The position numbers and the translations under genes are program-made. Under the pieces are notes generated by a model that worked only from the letters and a program-made list of their open reading frames with translations, did not search any database and had not been told where the DNA came from. Positions 43,490 through 51,735 of a stretch of 64,000 bases of DNA are shown one piece after another (the first letter of the stretch is position 1; each line of letters opens with the position of its first letter). The stretch is from positions 1-64,000 of the forward strand of contig NZ_VEWL01000004.1 in assembly GCF_006376685.1 (NCBI RefSeq), read 5' to 3'. The DNA comes from Ochrobactrum teleogrylli (GTDB lineage: Bacteria > Pseudomonadota > Alphaproteobacteria > Rhizobiales > Rhizobiaceae).

Positions 43490-44272
43490 TTACATGAGAT
43501 GCTCGGTGCCCGGCATTTCGATGATGCCGAGCGACAGAGCCGTGGCCACCGCCGAAGTGCGGTTGGAGCAATTCAGCTTGATTTTGGCGTTCTGCAGATA
43601 GGTCACCACTGTCCAGCGGGCGATGCTGAGAATATCGGCAATCTCGCCATCGGTCTTGCCATTGGCCGCCCAACGCAGACAATCCACCTCGCGCGGGGTG
43701 AGCAGGCTTGCCACCGAGCTGGCGTCCTTATGGCCGCACAGCGCGTTGTGAATGACGCCCGAGACGCTCAACAGACGCGGACGCATCTTCGCCACGAACT
43801 GTTCGCGATCCTCGTCCTTGTCGATCTCGAACGAGAACAGCGTGCAGCCGGACGCGCCTTTCGGATTGCGCGCGGAAACGGCAATGAAAATATTGCCGAG
43901 CCCGTGCTTTTCAGCGTCCTGCAACAGTTCCGCAACCGCCGGGCAGATGGCGGCATCTTCCTGCAAATCGCGCACGATGCCGCTGCCGTCGTTTGAGAAA
44001 TAGGGCGCATCCTCCTGGAAGATCGGATCGATGGCGAAGTAGTTCTTCGTCGAATAGCGCGCCGACCAGGCGGTCGGAACGGTCATCACCAACGTCAGAT
44101 CGGAGGAATTCAGCTTGGCACACTCGTTCATGCGGCCACGATAGGCGTGCATGATGTGCCGGCAGCCGACTTCATCGCGGATGCGGGTCAGAAGTGTGAG
44201 CGTGTCGCTCTGAAATGCCGCTCCAAAAAACGTTTTCTTGAAATTAGGAAAATGAATCAGGTCAAGTGTCAT
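43490..44272 (-). CDS. vjbR: LuxR-type quorum-sensing regulator VjbR
   Basis: A 260-residue LuxR-family protein: N-terminal autoinducer-binding-type domain (residues about 15-165, with [42 protein letters not shown]) and a C-terminal LuxR helix-turn-helix ([43 protein letters not shown]). Sequence and position next to flhB identify it as VjbR. In Brucella it responds to acyl-homoserine lactone and controls the VirB secretion system and flagellar genes through ftcR. ATG 44272 has AAGGA at 9-base distance. It is co-directional with, and downstream of, the TetR gene, but has its own 236-base upstream region. Confidence 0.93.
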   Translation of the reverse strand: MTLDLIHFPNFKKTFFGAAFQSDTLTLLTRIRDEVGCRHIMHAYRGRMNECAKLNSSDLTLVMTVPTAWSARYSTKNYFAIDPIFQEDAPYFSNDGSGIVRDLQEDAAICPAVAELLQDAEKHGLGNIFIAVSARNPKGASGCTLFSFEIDKDEDREQFVAKMRPRLLSVSGVIHNALCGHKDASSVASLLTPREVDCLRWAANGKTDGEIADILSIARWTVVTYLQNAKIKLNCSNRTSAVATALSLGIIEMPGTEHLM

Positions 44273-44508
44273 GCGAAATATCCTTAAGAATCAAGCCGCT
44301 TAAGCTTTCGTTCTGTCGCCTTATGTCCTGCTGGCGACTATGTTTCGAATCGCGCCCGACAAACTGCTTAATTGTTTATAAGTGACAAAAAAAATACGCC
44401 TCATGGCAACTCGCAATTATTGTGCCGCAAGTTGTTACACACAAGAACAGAGTGAAAATAAGGCACAGTTTCGAAAAGCATGTTCCCTATTGGAACAAAT
44501 ACGTGATG
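44273..44508 (-). promoter_or_regulatory. vjbR upstream region
   Basis: These 236 bases have no gene. They are AT-rich near TTTGTCACTTATAAACAATT (minus strand, about 44366-44390) and contain a dyad TGTTCC-CTATT-GGAACA (44481-44497) close to the TetR stop. This is where vjbR autoregulation would be expected to act; no clear lux box was found. Confidence 0.4.
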
Positions 44509-45315
44509 TCAGCTTCTCTTGCCGTATGCTCTGAAGAAGAAATCGACCGCTGTTTCGACATTCTTGCGGATAGCTTCTTCTGTCGGCTCGTCAGCAATCA
44601 CGCCGAACAGACGCGGACGATAAAGCCCGGCAAGGAAAAGATCGGAGAGCTGATAGGCAACCCGGTCAACCTCGAACGGCTCCAAAACGCCGTTCTCGAT
44701 CATCTTTTCCAGATATTCGGCCATGGCGACCAGACTGCGCTTCGGACCCCGATCATAAAACCGCGCCGACAGTTCCGGCTTGCGCTCGCTCACGCCTAAA
44801 ACGATGCGCTGGGCGCGAATGGCGGTCGATGAGGTTATTAACGTCACCAGCGCAATACCGAACTCCGTCAGTTCCTCACGATTGGAGAAACCATTGTCCA
44901 GCTTGCCGATCAGGGCGCTGAACATGGTATGACGGTAATGCTCGCACAAGGCGACGAACAGGTCTTCCTTGCTGTTGAAATAGACGTAGATCGTGCCCTT
45001 CGACACGCCCGCCTCACGGGTGATGTCGTTCATGCTGGCGGCGTCGAAACCCATGCGCAGGAACACGCTTTGCGCGCCTTCCAGTATCTGGCTGCGCTTT
45101 GCCGGATCTTGGCCAGCGCCAAGCCTCGTGCGTCCGCATTCGGTTTCAGGCGCGCATGCAAACGAACCGGCTTTCAACTTTTCCGATTTTGGCAGCTTTT
45201 CCGACTTTTTGCCCGTTCCGGCGAAATTGGCCGCAGCTCCGCCCGCATCATGCCGATCAAGATCAGGCGTGGTAAGCGTGTCGGGGCTTTCTTTGGTATG
45301 CCGTTCGGGCTTCAT
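44509..45315 (-). CDS. TetR-family repressor of the efflux pair
   Basis: A 268-residue TetR/AcrR regulator. A long disordered N-terminal extension of about 70 residues (Lys/Ser/Glu-rich) precedes the helix-turn-helix (RSQILEGAQSVFLRMGFDAASMNDITREAGVSKGTIYVYFNSKEDLF, residues about 73-119), followed by a C-terminal ligand domain. Standard TetR proteins lack such an extension, so the true start could be internal (no in-frame Met lies between residue 1 and the domain, but GTG/TTG are possible). It is divergent from the EmrA/EmrB genes and two identical palindromes lie between them, so it most likely represses both itself and the pump. Confidence 0.88.
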   Translation of the reverse strand: MKPERHTKESPDTLTTPDLDRHDAGGAAANFAGTGKKSEKLPKSEKLKAGSFACAPETECGRTRLGAGQDPAKRSQILEGAQSVFLRMGFDAASMNDITREAGVSKGTIYVYFNSKEDLFVALCEHYRHTMFSALIGKLDNGFSNREELTEFGIALVTLITSSTAIRAQRIVLGVSERKPELSARFYDRGPKRSLVAMAEYLEKMIENGVLEPFEVDRVAYQLSDLFLAGLYRPRLFGVIADEPTEEAIRKNVETAVDFFFRAYGKRS

Positions 45316-45338
45316 ATCACAAAACTCTTACATATTTT

Positions 45339-45413
45339 TCGAACCGAGCGGTTCGATATCGCTTGATATGCGCATGTTATTGGATTATGTCAACATCGAA
45401 CCGAGCGGTTCAA
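45339..45413. promoter_or_regulatory. Two TetR operators between repressor and efflux genes
   Basis: TCGAACCGAGCGGTTCGA (45339-45356) and TCGAACCGAGCGGTTCAA (45396-45413) share the palindrome GAACCG-AG-CGGTTC. Their centres are 57 bases apart. One copy is close to the TetR start and the other close to the EmrA start, the usual plan for a repressor controlling two divergent promoters. Confidence 0.8.
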
Positions 45414-45441
45414 TCCACTGGATGTGCAGAAAGTTTCACCT

Positions 45442-46695
45442 ATGACTGCCAAGAAGTCTGTAGATCAGGCCGATATTCGCCAGTTTCCCACGGCCCAACT
45501 TCCCACGGCCAAGACCTTTGCGCCGGGTGATGCACCCGAGACCAACGAGGCGCCGCAGAACGAGAGAACGCAGCCTCATGCTGTTCCCAATGCGCGCCCG
45601 CAGGAAGCGCCGCATAAGGACACCGCAAAAGGTGGCGGGAAAAAGAGTTTCGGCAAGCGCGTGGTGCTGCCGGGCGTTTTGATCGTGGCTGTGGCCGCAG
45701 GCCTCTGGTATGGCTATGATTATTGGACCGTTGGCCGCTTCATGGTTTCGACCGACGACGCCTATGTGCAGGGCGACATTGCGTCCATCGCACCGAAGGT
45801 GACGGGCTATATCGACAATATTCCGGTTGCCGCAAACCAGCGCGTCAAGGCTGGCGATGTGATCTTCCAGCTTGATCCTGGCGATTACCAGATCGCGCTT
45901 GATGAAGCAGAAGCCAAGCTTTCCACGCAAAAGGAAACGCTGGCCCGCATCGTCGCGCAGACGACGGCAGCCCAGGCAACCCAACAGCAGGCGGAAGCCC
46001 AGAAGCAGGCGGCAAGCGCCGTTCTGACCAATGCGCAGTCCACCCTGACGCGCGTGCAGAAACTGCACGAAACGCGTTTTGTCGCCCAGGCCGATCTCGA
46101 CACGGCGCAGTCGTCGCTCGACCAGGCACGCGCCAATGTCGCCAATGCCGATGCGCAGATCGCTTCCGCCAAGGCGAATATCGACGTTCTCAAAGCCCAA
46201 TATAAAGAAACGGACAGCGGCACGAAATCGCTAGAACTTGCTCGTGATAAAGCTGCCCGTGATTTGGCTTTCACTACATTACGCGCGCCGTTCGATGGCG
46301 TGGTTGGCAATCTGTCCGGCAAGAAAGGCGACCTCGTGTCTCCCGGCCAGAAGATCGCGGCGCTGGTCCCGGTTGGTGAGCTTTATATCGATGCCAACTA
46401 CAAGGAAACGCAGCTCGCCGAGATCAAGACCGGCGAGACGGCGCACATCTATGTCGATGCCATTGATGGCACCAAGTTCGACGGCAAGGTCGTTTCGGTG
46501 GCCCCGGCCTCGGGCGCGGTGTTCTCACTTCTGCCGCCGGAAAACGCCACCGGCAACTTTACCAAGGTGGTGCAGCGCGTGCCTGTTCGTATCGCCATCC
46601 CGCAGGATGCGCTGGACTCCGGCAAGATTCGCGCCGGCCTGAGCGTCATCGTGGACATCGATACGCGCACCGCCCCTGAAGACAAGGCGAACTAA
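45442..46695 (+). CDS. HlyD/EmrA-type membrane fusion protein
   Basis: A 417-residue periplasmic adaptor: a Pro/Ala/Asn-rich cytoplasmic N-terminus, a transmembrane anchor (VVLPGVLIVAVAAGLWYGYDYW), the first lipoyl half (DDAYVQGDIASIAPKVTGYIDNIPVAANQRVKAGDVIFQLDP), a long coiled-coil hairpin rich in Ala/Gln, the second lipoyl half (LRAPFDGVVGNLSGKKGDLVSPGQ) and a beta-barrel. It links the inner-membrane pump to an outer-membrane channel. ATG 45442 is preferred over GTG 45424. An EmrB-type permease follows after 89 bases. No TolC gene is nearby. Confidence 0.9.
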   Translation: MTAKKSVDQADIRQFPTAQLPTAKTFAPGDAPETNEAPQNERTQPHAVPNARPQEAPHKDTAKGGGKKSFGKRVVLPGVLIVAVAAGLWYGYDYWTVGRFMVSTDDAYVQGDIASIAPKVTGYIDNIPVAANQRVKAGDVIFQLDPGDYQIALDEAEAKLSTQKETLARIVAQTTAAQATQQQAEAQKQAASAVLTNAQSTLTRVQKLHETRFVAQADLDTAQSSLDQARANVANADAQIASAKANIDVLKAQYKETDSGTKSLELARDKAARDLAFTTLRAPFDGVVGNLSGKKGDLVSPGQKIAALVPVGELYIDANYKETQLAEIKTGETAHIYVDAIDGTKFDGKVVSVAPASGAVFSLLPPENATGNFTKVVQRVPVRIAIPQDALDSGKIRAGLSVIVDIDTRTAPEDKAN

Positions 46696-46784
46696 CCGTT
46701 CGGCGATACGACTGTCGCAAGAATAAGCAGCGGCGCGGCTTTTAACTCTGCGCCGTCTTCTCTTTCATTCCGGAGTGCGCCGTC

Positions 46785-48362
46785 ATGGCCGCAGACACCA
46801 CGATGGGGCCTATGACCCCGGCAGACGACCGTATCGACCCCAAAAAGGCCGTCGCCTTTCTGGCCATGGTCTTCGGCATGTTCATGGCGATCCTCGACAT
46901 CCAGATCGTCTCGGCATCGCTTTCCGAAATTCAGGCAGGCCTGAGCGCCAGTTCCGACGAAATCTCGTGGGTGCAGACATCCTACCTGATCGCGGAAGTC
47001 ATCATGATCCCGCTGTCCGGTTTCCTCGGGCGGCTTTTGTCGACGCGCGTGCTGTTTACGCTGTCGGCAGCGGGTTTCACGCTGGCCAGCATGCTCTGCG
47101 CCACCGCGACGAATATCGATCAGATGATCGTCTATCGTGCCATCCAGGGCTTCATCGGCGGCGGCATGATCCCCAGCGTGTTCGCGGCAGCCTTCACCAT
47201 CTTCCCGCCGTCCAAGCGCTCCATCGTCTCGCCGATGATCGGTCTTGTGGCGACGCTTGCGCCCACCATCGGCCCGACAGTCGGCGGTTATCTCAGCCAC
47301 GCTTTTTCCTGGCACTGGCTGTTTCTGGTCAATGTCGGACCCGGCATTCTCGTCACCATCGCCGCCTGGAACCTGATCGACTTCGATGAAGGCGACAGCT
47401 CGCTTTTGAGCAAGTTCGACTGGTGGGGCCTCATCGGCATGGCCGCCTTCCTCGGCTCGATGGAATATGTGCTGGAAGAAGGTCCGCGCAACGACTGGCT
47501 GCAGGACGAAGCCATCTTCATCCTGTCCATCGTCATGACCGTTGGCGGCATTCTCTTCTTCTATCGCGCCTTCACATCCGAAGAACCCATCGTGGATTTG
47601 CGCGCCTTCAAGAATGTCAATTTCGCGTTCGGCTCGCTGTTTTCCTTCGTGATGGGCGTCGGGCTTTACGGCCTCACCTATCTCTATCCACTCTATCTCG
47701 CCAGCGTGCGCGGCTATGATGCGTTGCAGATCGGCGAAGCGCTGTTCGTCAGCGGTCTGGCCATGTTCATGACGGCGCCGGTTGCGGGTTTCCTGTCCAA
47801 TCGCATGGACCCGCGTTTGATGATGATGATCGGCTTCCTCGGCTTTGCTGCCGGAACGTGGATGGTCACCGGCCTGACCGCCGACTGGGATTTCCACGAG
47901 TTGCTGCTCCCGCAGATCCTGCGCGGCTGTTCGCTGATGCTCTGCATGGTGCCGATCAACAATCTGGCGCTGGGCACGCTACCGCCTGCCCTGTTAAAGA
48001 ACGCCTCGGGCCTTTTCAACCTGACGCGTAACCTCGGTGGTGCTGTCGGCCTTGCGGTCATCAACACCATCCTGACGCGCCGCGGCGATATGCATTACGA
48101 CCGGCTTGCCGAACATGTGCGCTGGGGCAATGCGGAAGCCGAGCAGATGGTGGCCAATCTGACGGCGAAATACAACGCCGCCGGTCTCGACGGCCCGACC
48201 ATCGCCCTTTCCAAACTTTCCGGCATGGTCCGGCAGCAGGCAACGCTCCTGTCCTTCATCGACGTGTTTTTCATTCTGACGATGATGTTCTGCACGCTGG
48301 CCGTCTGCGCCATCCTGTTGCGCAAGCCAAAGCAGGTCGCCGGTGGTGGCGGCGGGCATTAA
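46785..48362 (+). CDS. EmrB/QacA-type DHA2 multidrug efflux permease
   Basis: A 525-residue MFS permease with about 14 hydrophobic segments. Motif D1 (LDIQIVSASLSEIQ), the motif A-like GFLGRLLSTR and antiporter motif C (LAPTIGPTVGGYL) are present. It pumps drugs or other amphiphiles by proton antiport together with the preceding adaptor. A Gly/His tail closes the chain. A good rho-independent terminator lies 34 bases beyond the stop. Confidence 0.92.
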   Translation: MAADTTMGPMTPADDRIDPKKAVAFLAMVFGMFMAILDIQIVSASLSEIQAGLSASSDEISWVQTSYLIAEVIMIPLSGFLGRLLSTRVLFTLSAAGFTLASMLCATATNIDQMIVYRAIQGFIGGGMIPSVFAAAFTIFPPSKRSIVSPMIGLVATLAPTIGPTVGGYLSHAFSWHWLFLVNVGPGILVTIAAWNLIDFDEGDSSLLSKFDWWGLIGMAAFLGSMEYVLEEGPRNDWLQDEAIFILSIVMTVGGILFFYRAFTSEEPIVDLRAFKNVNFAFGSLFSFVMGVGLYGLTYLYPLYLASVRGYDALQIGEALFVSGLAMFMTAPVAGFLSNRMDPRLMMMIGFLGFAAGTWMVTGLTADWDFHELLLPQILRGCSLMLCMVPINNLALGTLPPALLKNASGLFNLTRNLGGAVGLAVINTILTRRGDMHYDRLAEHVRWGNAEAEQMVANLTAKYNAAGLDGPTIALSKLSGMVRQQATLLSFIDVFFILTMMFCTLAVCAILLRKPKQVAGGGGGH

Positions 48363-48396
48363 CCCTCGAAAGCATCCTCCCAGGCTTTCATACGAA

Positions 48397-48430
48397 ACCC
48401 GAAAGGTTCAAACACCTTTCGGGTTTTTTC
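48397..48430 (+). terminator. Rho-independent terminator after the efflux operon
   Basis: An 11-bp perfect stem AACCCGAAAGG / CCTTTCGGGTT (48397-48407, 48416-48426) with an 8-base loop is followed by TTTTTT. Confidence 0.9.
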
Positions 48431-48732
48431 GTTTTTCGCGGAGAAAAATACAACCGCGCCGCGAGCAGGCAAATCCTTGTCGTAGCGGGAACAGCTTCCG
48501 TTTAAAATGTGACAACCGCGAAAGCTCTGTCACATTTCTTGTCATAAAAATGTTCCTCCCCCACAGGGATGAATTGCTAAGTCACTGAAAACGTGTTTCA
48601 CTTTCTGTTGTTGGCAATTTGTGACAAGCAGCAAACTGTCATCCAACCGTCATGTCGGGCGGGTAACGGGTAGGCGCGGGCTCCGGAATTGGCCGGGGGC
48701 TTTCGCCGACCTAATATTAGGGGAGTCAAACA
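48431..48732. promoter_or_regulatory. Upstream region of the first ABC importer
   Basis: About 300 bases without a gene between the efflux terminator and the substrate-binding-protein gene. Besides the Pho box at 48636-48653 it contains an imperfect Pho-like pair CTGTCAC (48527-48533) and TTGTCAT (48539-48545), whose repeat phase is one base off, and several further TGTGACA-like words. A long regulated leader or tandem activator sites are likely. Confidence 0.45.
48636..48653 (+). promoter_or_regulatory. Pho box upstream of the first ABC importer
   Basis: CTGTCAT-CCAA-CCGTCAT: two 7-base repeats 11 bases apart, the geometry of a PhoB dimer site (CTGTCAT-N4-CTGTCAT with one mismatch). It lies 80 bases upstream of the ATG at 48733 and implies induction during phosphate limitation. 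Confidence 0.7.
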
Positions 48733-49836
48733 ATGCTTAGCTATACAGCGCGTCTGCTGTCGCTTTCGACCGCTATCGCCGTTGCCGGAGTTTCCATCGC
48801 CGCTGCCGAGCCGTCAGCCGAACTGATCGCTGCAGCCAAGGCAGAAGGCGAACTGACCACCATCGCCCTCCCGCATGACTGGTGCGGCTATGGCGAAGTC
48901 ATCCAGAGCTTCAAGGACAAGTACGGAATCAAGGTCAACGAACTGAACCCGGATGCCGGTTCGGGCGATGAAATTGAAGCCATTAAGGCCAACAAGGACA
49001 ATAAGGGCCCGCAGGCTCCGGACGTCATCGACGTCGGCTTTGCTTTCGGCACCTCGGCCAAGAAAGACGGCCTGATCCAGCCATACAAGGTTTCGACCTG
49101 GGACGAAATTCCGGATAGCGCCAAGGACCCTGAAGGATACTGGTACGGCGACTATTACGGCGTTCTGGCCTTCGAGGTGAACAAGGACATCATCAAGGAT
49201 GTGCCGCAGGACTGGGCTGACCTCCTGAAGAGCGACTATGCCAACTCCGTTTCGCTCGCTGGCGATCCGCGCGTTTCGGCACAGGCTATTCTCGGGGTTC
49301 ATGCTGCCGGTATCGCAGCCGGTGCAGAGCCAGGCGAAGCCGCGGGCAAGAAGGGTCTGGAATTCTTCAAGGACCTGAACGCGAAGGGCAACTTCGTGCC
49401 GGTCATCGGCAAGGCCGCGTCGCTGGCGCAGGGCTCGACCCCGATCATCATCCGCTGGGACTACAACGCGCTCGCGGACCGCGACACGCTGAAGGGCAAC
49501 CCGGAAGTTGAAACCATCATCCCGAAGACGGGCGTGATTGCTGGCGTCTATGTGCAGGCCATCAGCGCCTACGCACCGCATCCGAACGCTGCGAAGCTGT
49601 GGATGGAGCACATCTATTCGGATGAAGGCCAGATCGGCTATCTGAAGGGCTATTGCCACCCGATTCGCTTCAACGCGATGAGCAAGGCTGGCAAGATCCC
49701 GCAGGATCTGCTGGACAAGCTGCCGGACGCGGCCGCCTATGAAAAGGCAATCTTCCCGACCCTGGAACAGATCGACGCCGCGCAGGCAACGATCACCAAG
49801 GAATGGGATAGCGTCGTCGGCGCCAACGTCAAGTAA
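48733..49836 (+). CDS. ABC transporter substrate-binding protein (family 1, phosphate-limitation type)
   Basis: A 367-residue exported binding protein: signal peptide (residues 1-25, ending IAAAE) and a two-lobe family 1 / PotD-AfuA-like fold. Near the N-terminus TTIALPHDWCGYGEVIQSFKDKYGIKV is visible and the hinge region includes IIIRWDYNALADRD. The usual substrates of this superfamily are ferric iron, polyamines, thiamine, phosphonates and phosphodiesters. A Pho box 80 bases upstream points to a phosphorus-containing ligand. The following two permeases and ATPase complete the system. The ligand is not proven. Confidence 0.88.
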   Translation: MLSYTARLLSLSTAIAVAGVSIAAAEPSAELIAAAKAEGELTTIALPHDWCGYGEVIQSFKDKYGIKVNELNPDAGSGDEIEAIKANKDNKGPQAPDVIDVGFAFGTSAKKDGLIQPYKVSTWDEIPDSAKDPEGYWYGDYYGVLAFEVNKDIIKDVPQDWADLLKSDYANSVSLAGDPRVSAQAILGVHAAGIAAGAEPGEAAGKKGLEFFKDLNAKGNFVPVIGKAASLAQGSTPIIIRWDYNALADRDTLKGNPEVETIIPKTGVIAGVYVQAISAYAPHPNAAKLWMEHIYSDEGQIGYLKGYCHPIRFNAMSKAGKIPQDLLDKLPDAAAYEKAIFPTLEQIDAAQATITKEWDSVVGANVK

Positions 49837-49874
49837 GCGACTTCGTTCGTTTCTGACGATGGTTCTATGAAAAG

Positions 49875-49916
49875 GGCGTTGGGCTGAACGGGGATTTCCC
49901 CAATCGGTCCAACGCC
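49875..49916 (+). terminator. Hairpin between binding-protein and permease genes
   Basis: A stem GGCGTTGG / CCAACGCC (49875-49882, 49909-49916) encloses a second dyad GGGGATTTCCCC and is followed by GATTTTCCCTTTTT. It can act as a partial terminator so that the binding protein is made in excess of the membrane subunits. Confidence 0.6.
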
Positions 49917-50033
49917 GATTTTCCCTTTTTGTGGCCTCTACTCGACCGATCTGTCGTGTATCTTGCCTGTTTCCGCACGCTTCGCGCCACAAGCCGAAAT
50001 GCAGTGCGAAACGAACAGCCGAAGAAAGAGCGC

Positions 50034-50936
50034 ATGAGTTCAGTAGCCGATACTATAGCCCCAGCCAGTCCGGTCGGTAGCGCGCGCAAACGCCGACTAC
50101 CGCTGACATGGCTTGGCGTGGCGCCGTTTTTCCTTTTCGCCATTCTCTTCCTGATCTGGCCGACCATGTATCTCATCGTCGGCGCGTTTCAGGACCCGGC
50201 GGGCAATTTCACGCTCCAGAACATCTACGATCTGTTCCAGCCGCAGATCATGAGCGCCTACTGGATTTCGATCAAGGTCAGCCTTGCATCGGCCATTGGC
50301 GGCGCGATCATCGGCTTCTTTCTGGCCTGGGCGGTGGTGCTGGGCAATCTCCCGTCCTGGCTGCGCCCGACCGTGCTGACCTTCTCCGGCGTGGCGTCCA
50401 ACTTCGCGGGCGTGCCGCTCGCCTTCGCCTTTCTGGCGACGCTGGGGCGCACCGGCTTCGTGACGATCCTGCTGCGCGAATGGTTCGGCTTCAATCTCTA
50501 CGCGACCGGCTTCAACCTTTTGAGCTTCTTTGGCCTGACGCTGACCTATCTCTTCTTCCAGATTCCGCTGATGGTATTGATCCTCACGCCGGCGCTGGAC
50601 GGTCTGAAGAAGGAATGGCGCGAGGCCTCCTCGATCCTCGGTGCAACCAATGCGCAATATTGGCGCATGGTGGCCTTTCCGATCCTGTGGCCAAGCCTGC
50701 TCGGCACCACGCTGCTGCTTTTCGCCAATGCCTTTGGCGCTATTGCAACCGCCTATGCGCTGACCGGCTCGTCGCTCAACATCGTGCCGATCCTGCTTTA
50801 TGCGCAGATCCGCGGCGACGTTCTGCATAACCAGAATCTCGGCTATGCATTGGCGCTCGGCATGATCGTTATCACCGGCATTTCCAATCTGATCTATATC
50901 TGGCTGCGTATGCGCGCCGAAAGGTGGCAGCGATGA
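50034..50936 (+). CDS. ABC transporter permease (first permease of importer 1)
   Basis: A 300-residue permease with six hydrophobic segments and the binding-protein-dependent transport signature EAA loop (EWREASSILGATNAQYWRMVAFPILWPSLLGT). ATG 50034 (MSSVADT) is chosen because GAAAGAG lies upstream and the in-frame ATG 49929 would start inside the hairpin region. The stop overlaps the next permease (ATGA). It forms a heterodimeric channel with that subunit. Confidence 0.92.
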   Translation: MSSVADTIAPASPVGSARKRRLPLTWLGVAPFFLFAILFLIWPTMYLIVGAFQDPAGNFTLQNIYDLFQPQIMSAYWISIKVSLASAIGGAIIGFFLAWAVVLGNLPSWLRPTVLTFSGVASNFAGVPLAFAFLATLGRTGFVTILLREWFGFNLYATGFNLLSFFGLTLTYLFFQIPLMVLILTPALDGLKKEWREASSILGATNAQYWRMVAFPILWPSLLGTTLLLFANAFGAIATAYALTGSSLNIVPILLYAQIRGDVLHNQNLGYALALGMIVITGISNLIYIWLRMRAERWQR

Positions 50937-51730
50937 AAGGCTCGACAGCCCAGAAAATCGGAGCATGGATCGCGTTTTTCATCGGTGCGGTCTATTTCCT
51001 CGTGCCGCTCATCGGCACGTTCGAATTCTCGCTGCGCATGCGGCGCGGCGAATATTCCTTCGACGCCTATCGCGTCGTGTTCACCGATCCGAACTTTCAG
51101 GCCACCTTCGGCTATTCGATCCTGCTCGGCATTCTGACCATCATCTTCGGTGTGCTGCTGGTTGTGCCGACCGCCTATTGGGTGCGCCTGCGCCTGCCGC
51201 AGTTGCGCCCGGTGATGGAATTCATCACGCTGATGCCGCTAGTCATCCCGGCCATCGTCATCGTGTTCGGCTATCTGCGCATTTATAACTCGTCGTCATG
51301 GCTGCCATTTACGGCGTCCACCCGCGCGACCGACCTTTTGTTGATGTTCGGCTATATGACCTTGTCGCTGCCTTACATGTATCGCGCCGTCGATACGGCG
51401 ATGCGCACCATCGACGTCAACACGCTGACCGAAGCCGCCCAGAGCCTTGGCGCAAGCTGGCCCACCATCATGTTCAAGGTCATCTTCCCCAATGTAATTT
51501 CGGGCGTGATGAGCGGCGCTTTCATAACCTTTGCCATCGTCATCGGCGAATTCACGCTGGCTTCGCTTTTGAACCGTCCGGCTTTCGGGCCTTATCTCCA
51601 GCTGGTCGGCGCCAACCGCGCTTACGAACCGTCCGCGCTGGCGATCATCTCGTTTGGCATTACGTGGCTCGCTATCATCATGTTGCAGCTCGTTTCGCGC
51701 CTCAATAAATTCAAGACAACCGCCGGGTAA
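50933..51730 (+). CDS. ABC transporter permease (second permease of importer 1)
   Basis: A 265-residue permease with six hydrophobic segments and an EAA loop (LTEAAQSLGASWPTIMFKVIFPNVISGVM). It is of the PotC/PhnV/AfuB2-like type that pairs with the preceding gene. ATG 50933 gives the 4-base overlap with the preceding stop; ATG 50924 is an in-frame alternative. Confidence 0.92.
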   Translation: MKGSTAQKIGAWIAFFIGAVYFLVPLIGTFEFSLRMRRGEYSFDAYRVVFTDPNFQATFGYSILLGILTIIFGVLLVVPTAYWVRLRLPQLRPVMEFITLMPLVIPAIVIVFGYLRIYNSSSWLPFTASTRATDLLLMFGYMTLSLPYMYRAVDTAMRTIDVNTLTEAAQSLGASWPTIMFKVIFPNVISGVMSGAFITFAIVIGEFTLASLLNRPAFGPYLQLVGANRAYEPSALAIISFGITWLAIIMLQLVSRLNKFKTTAG

Positions 51731-51735
51731 CGTTC

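Noticed and set aside
48527..48545. A second full Pho box upstream of importer 1
   Set aside because: CTGTCAC and TTGTCAT are present, but the repeat phase is 12 rather than 11 bases, so I list it only as a weak companion of the good site at 48636.
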